NCBI GenBank assembly: GCA_031290325.1
Contig: JAITNU010000077.1
Location: 1-8,412 of the forward strand
Direction of reading: 5' to 3'
Origin: Treponema sp.
Lineage (GTDB): Bacteria; Spirochaetota; Spirochaetia; Treponematales; Breznakiellaceae
Length of the DNA: 8,412 nt
Shown here: piece by piece, positions 6,354 to 8,412 of the stretch
How positions within the stretch are numbered: the first letter of the stretch is position 1
Layout of the letters: every line of letters starts with the position of its first letter
Made by a program: the position numbers and the translations under genes
Notes under the pieces: generated by a model
The model's input: the letters and a program-made list of their open reading frames with translations, nothing else
Told to the model about the DNA's origin: nothing
Database searches by the model: none

Positions 6354-6607
6354 GCAGGGTTGATGGCGGCTTTCCATGCGGCAATAACCTGTTCATAGGC
6401 AGCGATGGTTGCGGCCATAATGATATCCTGCACTTCACCGCGGCCCGTCCAGTCAGCTCCATCCATGACGTACAAATGCCGAAGCAACCCCTCCAAATCC
6501 TCCACCCTGCAGCCCGGATCCGATTCCCTGCGGCGCTCAAGGCCCCGGACTTCCTGTTCAAAGGTCTGGGCGTAGGTAACATCCCGCCAATCAACCGATC
6601 CGCTCAT
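6344..6607 (-). CDS. Small hypothetical protein between efp and ispH
   Basis: This is an 87-codon gene whose product I do not recognise. ATG 6607 has GGAG 7 bases upstream, and the gene starts 16 bases after the efp stop, so it looks like a genuine operon member. The product is acidic in its first half (VDWRDV, FEQEVRGLERRRE). A middle segment, VEDLEGLLRHLYVMDGADW, is followed by GRGEVQDIIM and a final Ala-rich amphipathic helix (AATIAAYEQVIAAWKAA). It looks all-alpha and soluble, with one cysteine and no signal peptide. Its end overlaps ispH by 10 bases (34 if the longer ispH start is used). The alternative frame from 6594 (118 codons, no ribosome binding site, Arg/Gly-rich) is a shadow. Function unknown; position alone suggests only co-expression with EF-P and IspH. 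Confidence 0.65.
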   Translation of the reverse strand: MSGSVDWRDVTYAQTFEQEVRGLERRRESDPGCRVEDLEGLLRHLYVMDGADWTGRGEVQDIIMAATIAAYEQVIAAWKAAINPAWS

Positions 6608-6623
6608 CCCTACGCTCCCCGGA

Positions 6624-7187
6624 CTAATCGTTTACCCGTTCCACATATTCATTGGTTTCGGTATTGACCAGGATCTTTTCACCCTGCTTAATGAAGAGGG
6701 GCACCCTGACGGTAAGGCCCGTCTCGGTAACAATGGGCTTGGTCGCCCCTGAAACCGTATCACCCTTCACATAATTTTCACTCTCCGCAACGATAAAGAC
6801 CACCTTATAGGGTATCTTTATATCAATAACCTTCGATTCCCAGATAGTAATCTCATAGACATTCGCCTCTTTAAGATAGTACTTCTTATCTTCCATATCA
6901 CCAATGGGCACTTCATACTGATCAAAGGTATCATTATCCATGAAATGATAATTATCCAGATCGGCATATTGATACTGACAAGTATGGACGTCCACCGTGG
7001 CATCTTCAACCTCCATTTGAGTGGGTATAGTCTGACTTAAAACAGTACCGTCCTTGATGCTTTTCATCTTAACCCGTGCAAAGGCGCCGCCCTTCCCGGG
7101 GTTGACGAATTCCCGTTCCACGACGATATAGGGCTGCCCTTTCTGAAGTAAACAGGTCCCTTTAGCGATATCTCCACATCGAATCAT
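6624..7187 (-). CDS. efp: Translation elongation factor P
   Basis: EF-P binds next to the P-site tRNA and relieves ribosome stalling at consecutive prolines. From ATG 7187 it has 187 residues, the normal EF-P length. It has an N-terminal KOW-like domain (MIRCGDIAKGTCLLQKGQPY), then two OB-type domains, ending with the EF-P signature region (KGDTVSGATKP, then TGLTVRVPLFIKQGEKILVNT). The tip loop reads FVNPGKGGAF, with K32 at the position of E. coli K34, which is beta-lysylated there. PGKG also matches unmodified or differently modified lineages, so the modification cannot be told from this sequence. GAGG lies 5 bases before this ATG. A GTG at 7220 would add 11 unrelated residues and is rejected. 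The gene heads a unit with the small gene and ispH. Confidence 0.95.
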   Translation of the reverse strand: MIRCGDIAKGTCLLQKGQPYIVVEREFVNPGKGGAFARVKMKSIKDGTVLSQTIPTQMEVEDATVDVHTCQYQYADLDNYHFMDNDTFDQYEVPIGDMEDKKYYLKEANVYEITIWESKVIDIKIPYKVVFIVAESENYVKGDTVSGATKPIVTETGLTVRVPLFIKQGEKILVNTETNEYVERVND

Positions 7188-7275
7188 GTAGTCCTCACTT
7201 GTTTCAATCCACGCACTCACATAGAGCGCGACCCAGCGACTTCACGGCTGGATTCTTTATTAAACGTGTTTTTTC

Positions 7276-7304
7276 AGTATAACGAGTTTCTTATCCTTCG
7301 TCTA
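7276..7304 (-). promoter_or_regulatory. Predicted sigma70 promoter of the efp unit
   Basis: On the minus strand -10 TATACT (7281-7276, 5 of 6) is preceded by 17 bases and TAGACG (7304-7299, 4 of 6). The -35 box overlaps the HAD gene stop codon. The leader of about 80 bases to ATG 7187 holds one small inverted repeat, CCAGC/GCTGG (7251-7247 with 7237-7233), of doubtful meaning. No terminator is visible between the HAD gene and efp, so read-through is also possible. Confidence 0.5.
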
Positions 7305-8123
7305 GTACCGCAGAATTTTTGGAAAAGCTCGCTTTGTCAGAAGCAGCCCGGCTATTTCCGCAAACCCATCGCCACCTTCTTGTGACGCCACAAAGGCGGG
7401 AAGCCGTTTGATGTGTTCCCCGTACCGGCGGACATTGGCCACAGCACAGGCCAGGGGAAAGCGGCTGAACATCGGTTCATCATTAGGGGAATCCCCCACA
7501 AAGACCAGTTCCCGGTCCCCGGCTCCCGGTTTCCAGCCAAACCGGTGTTCAAGAAACCCTTCGGTCATGGAAAGCTTATCGTACTTCCCCATCCAGACAT
7601 TCACATGAATAGATGAAACCTTTGCCATAGCCCCTTCTTCCAGGGCGATAGCCCGCACCCGCTCCGCCGCTTCCAGGGGCAGGACCGGCTCCTCTTCGGC
7701 GAAGTCCAGGGCCAGGTCAAAAAGACGGGCGAACTGATCCTTGGCCATCCGCAGCCCCGGTACCTCCGACAAGGCCCGCTCTTTGATACGGGCAAGAATG
7801 GGGTGATCGTTCCGTATTGCCTCGGGGTGCACTTCCTGCTTGAGGATCGGAAGCCCCCGTGCCTGGGGTTCCTCCCAAAAGGCCAGGGCGCCGTTCTCCC
7901 CCACCACCCCATCAACGGGCCACTCCCGTGCGATAAGGTCACACCAGCCTGCGGGCCTGCCGGTAACGGGGATCACCCGGAGTCCCGCATCTTTCAGGTT
8001 CCAGAGCGCCCTGTAGGATGAGGCCAGGAGCTTCCCCTCCCGTGTGAGGGTATCGTCAATATCCATGAGCACGAAACGGACAGCGGCGGCCTCATCCTCC
8101 GTCATTTCCGCGATTGGCTTCAT
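7302..8123 (-). CDS. HAD-superfamily hydrolase (type IIB / Cof-like phosphatase)
   Basis: This is a probable soluble magnesium-dependent phosphatase of 273 residues from ATG 8123. HAD motif I is MDIDDT, with nucleophile D21 and general acid/base D23. Motif II is VTGR (T54), followed by DGVVGENGA, the pattern typical of the C2B-cap (Cof, sucrose-phosphatase, mannosyl-3-phosphoglycerate phosphatase) group. Motif III is the lysine in GKYDK (around K180-K183), and motif IV is VGDSPND with D211 and D215. The cap lies roughly between residues 85 and 175. The substrate is probably a sugar phosphate, but the sequence does not say which. The start is uncertain. ATG 8123 lacks a clear ribosome binding site. 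ATG 8105 and TTG 8171 are alternatives; TTG 8171 would add 16 residues that look non-conserved. It is divergent from infA and 14 bases before the efp -10-to-start region begins. Confidence 0.85.
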   Translation of the reverse strand: MKPIAEMTEDEAAAVRFVLMDIDDTLTREGKLLASSYRALWNLKDAGLRVIPVTGRPAGWCDLIAREWPVDGVVGENGALAFWEEPQARGLPILKQEVHPEAIRNDHPILARIKERALSEVPGLRMAKDQFARLFDLALDFAEEEPVLPLEAAERVRAIALEEGAMAKVSSIHVNVWMGKYDKLSMTEGFLEHRFGWKPGAGDRELVFVGDSPNDEPMFSRFPLACAVANVRRYGEHIKRLPAFVASQEGGDGFAEIAGLLLTKRAFPKILRY

Positions 8124-8176
8124 AGCCGTAGTATGACACGGAAAAGGAGAAATCCTCAACCTAAGCTCCAATTCAA

Positions 8177-8205
8177 TTGACTTTTTTTCTTTTTTACTAT
8201 ATTAT
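8177..8205 (+). promoter_or_regulatory. Predicted sigma70 promoter of infA
   Basis: TTGACT (8177-8182, 5 of 6) and TATTAT (8200-8205, 4 of 6) are 17 bases apart. The implied start is near 8212, about 25 bases before the GTG. A pyrimidine-rich T-tract fills the spacer. The -10 box lies on the same bases as the -10 of the opposite promoter. Confidence 0.5.
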
Positions 8206-8227
8206 TACTTTACTATTTACATGCCAA
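8199..8227 (-). promoter_or_regulatory. Predicted sigma70 promoter of the HAD gene
   Basis: On the minus strand TTGGCA (8227-8222, 5 of 6) and TAATAT (8204-8199, 5 of 6) are 17 bases apart. The implied start is near 8192, about 70 bases before ATG 8123. Its -35 box overlaps the infA ribosome binding site region on the other strand. Confidence 0.5.
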
Positions 8228-8236
8228 GGAGTTATT

Positions 8237-8412
8237 GTGGCAAAAGAAGAAGCAATTGAAGTAGAAGGGGTAGTCCGAGAGGCCCTCCCAAACACCATGT
8301 TCAGGGTAGAGCTTAATAATCAGAATGGACACCTTATACTAGCCCACCTTTCCGGCAAGATGCGCAAGCATTATATCCGTATAGTTCCCGGGGACCGGGT
8401 ACGGATTGCCCT
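8237..8412 (+). CDS. infA: Translation initiation factor IF-1, cut by window edge
   Basis: IF-1 is a small OB-fold protein that binds the ribosomal A site during initiation. The first 58 codons are present; the gene runs off the right edge. The start is GTG at 8237, with AAGGAG exactly 5 bases upstream. The signature blocks are all present: AKEEAIEVEGVV, ALPNTMFRVEL, AHLSGKMRKHYIRI and VPGDRVRIAL. Compared with the usual E/QNGH after FRVEL, this protein reads NNQNGH, a two-residue insertion in the loop between strands. It is the only plus-strand gene in the window. Confidence 0.95.
   Translation, partial: MAKEEAIEVEGVVREALPNTMFRVELNNQNGHLILAHLSGKMRKHYIRIVPGDRVRIA

Noticed and set aside
6354..6377. 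Longer IspH start at ATG 6377
   Set aside because: Cysteine and histidine positions match E. coli numbering only from 6353, and the extra residues are the small upstream gene in another frame.
7188..7220. GTG start giving an 11-residue longer EF-P
   Set aside because: EF-P proteins normally begin at the MIR.GDI motif, which has its own ATG and GAGG.
1..8412. CRISPR array, tRNA, rRNA, insertion sequence or phage genes
   Set aside because: No regularly spaced repeats, cloverleaf-like segments, transposase motifs or terminal inverted repeats were seen.

Overview
The window looks like spirochaete DNA, most likely a Treponema of the free-living or gut-symbiont kind. This rests on how the IF-1, EF-P and LepA/FtsH proteins read and on a FIST-MCP chemoreceptor remnant; it is an inference from remembered protein families, not a search. 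Base composition is uneven: 60-base lines counted by hand run from about 30-40% GC (parts of mscS, efp and the chemoreceptor remnant) to over 70% (ftsH).

Almost everything is on the minus strand. Read in the direction of transcription from the right: infA (IF-1, plus strand, cut by the right edge) diverges from a HAD-family phosphatase gene. Next comes efp (elongation factor P), a small unrecognised 87-codon gene and ispH/lytB (last enzyme of the MEP isoprenoid pathway), tightly packed as one unit. A decayed FIST-sensor/MCP chemoreceptor locus follows, broken into at least three reading-frame pieces. The last unit is a probable DUF432 protein, mscS (small mechanosensitive channel), ftsH (membrane AAA+ zinc protease) and lepA (EF-4, cut by the left edge), with gaps or overlaps from -1 to 47 bases.

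Functionally the left unit combines membrane-tension relief, membrane-protein quality control and a ribosome back-translocase. The middle unit combines translation of polyproline stretches with isoprenoid synthesis. Plausible sigma70-type promoters are visible before infA, the HAD gene, efp, the FIST locus and the DUF432 gene. The infA and HAD promoters overlap so closely that their -10 boxes cover the same bases.

I see no rRNA, tRNA, CRISPR array, insertion sequence or phage gene. Most of the window is ordinary housekeeping DNA. The items most worth a second look are the broken chemoreceptor, the DUF432-mscS pairing, the overlapping divergent promoters and the small gene that overlaps ispH.
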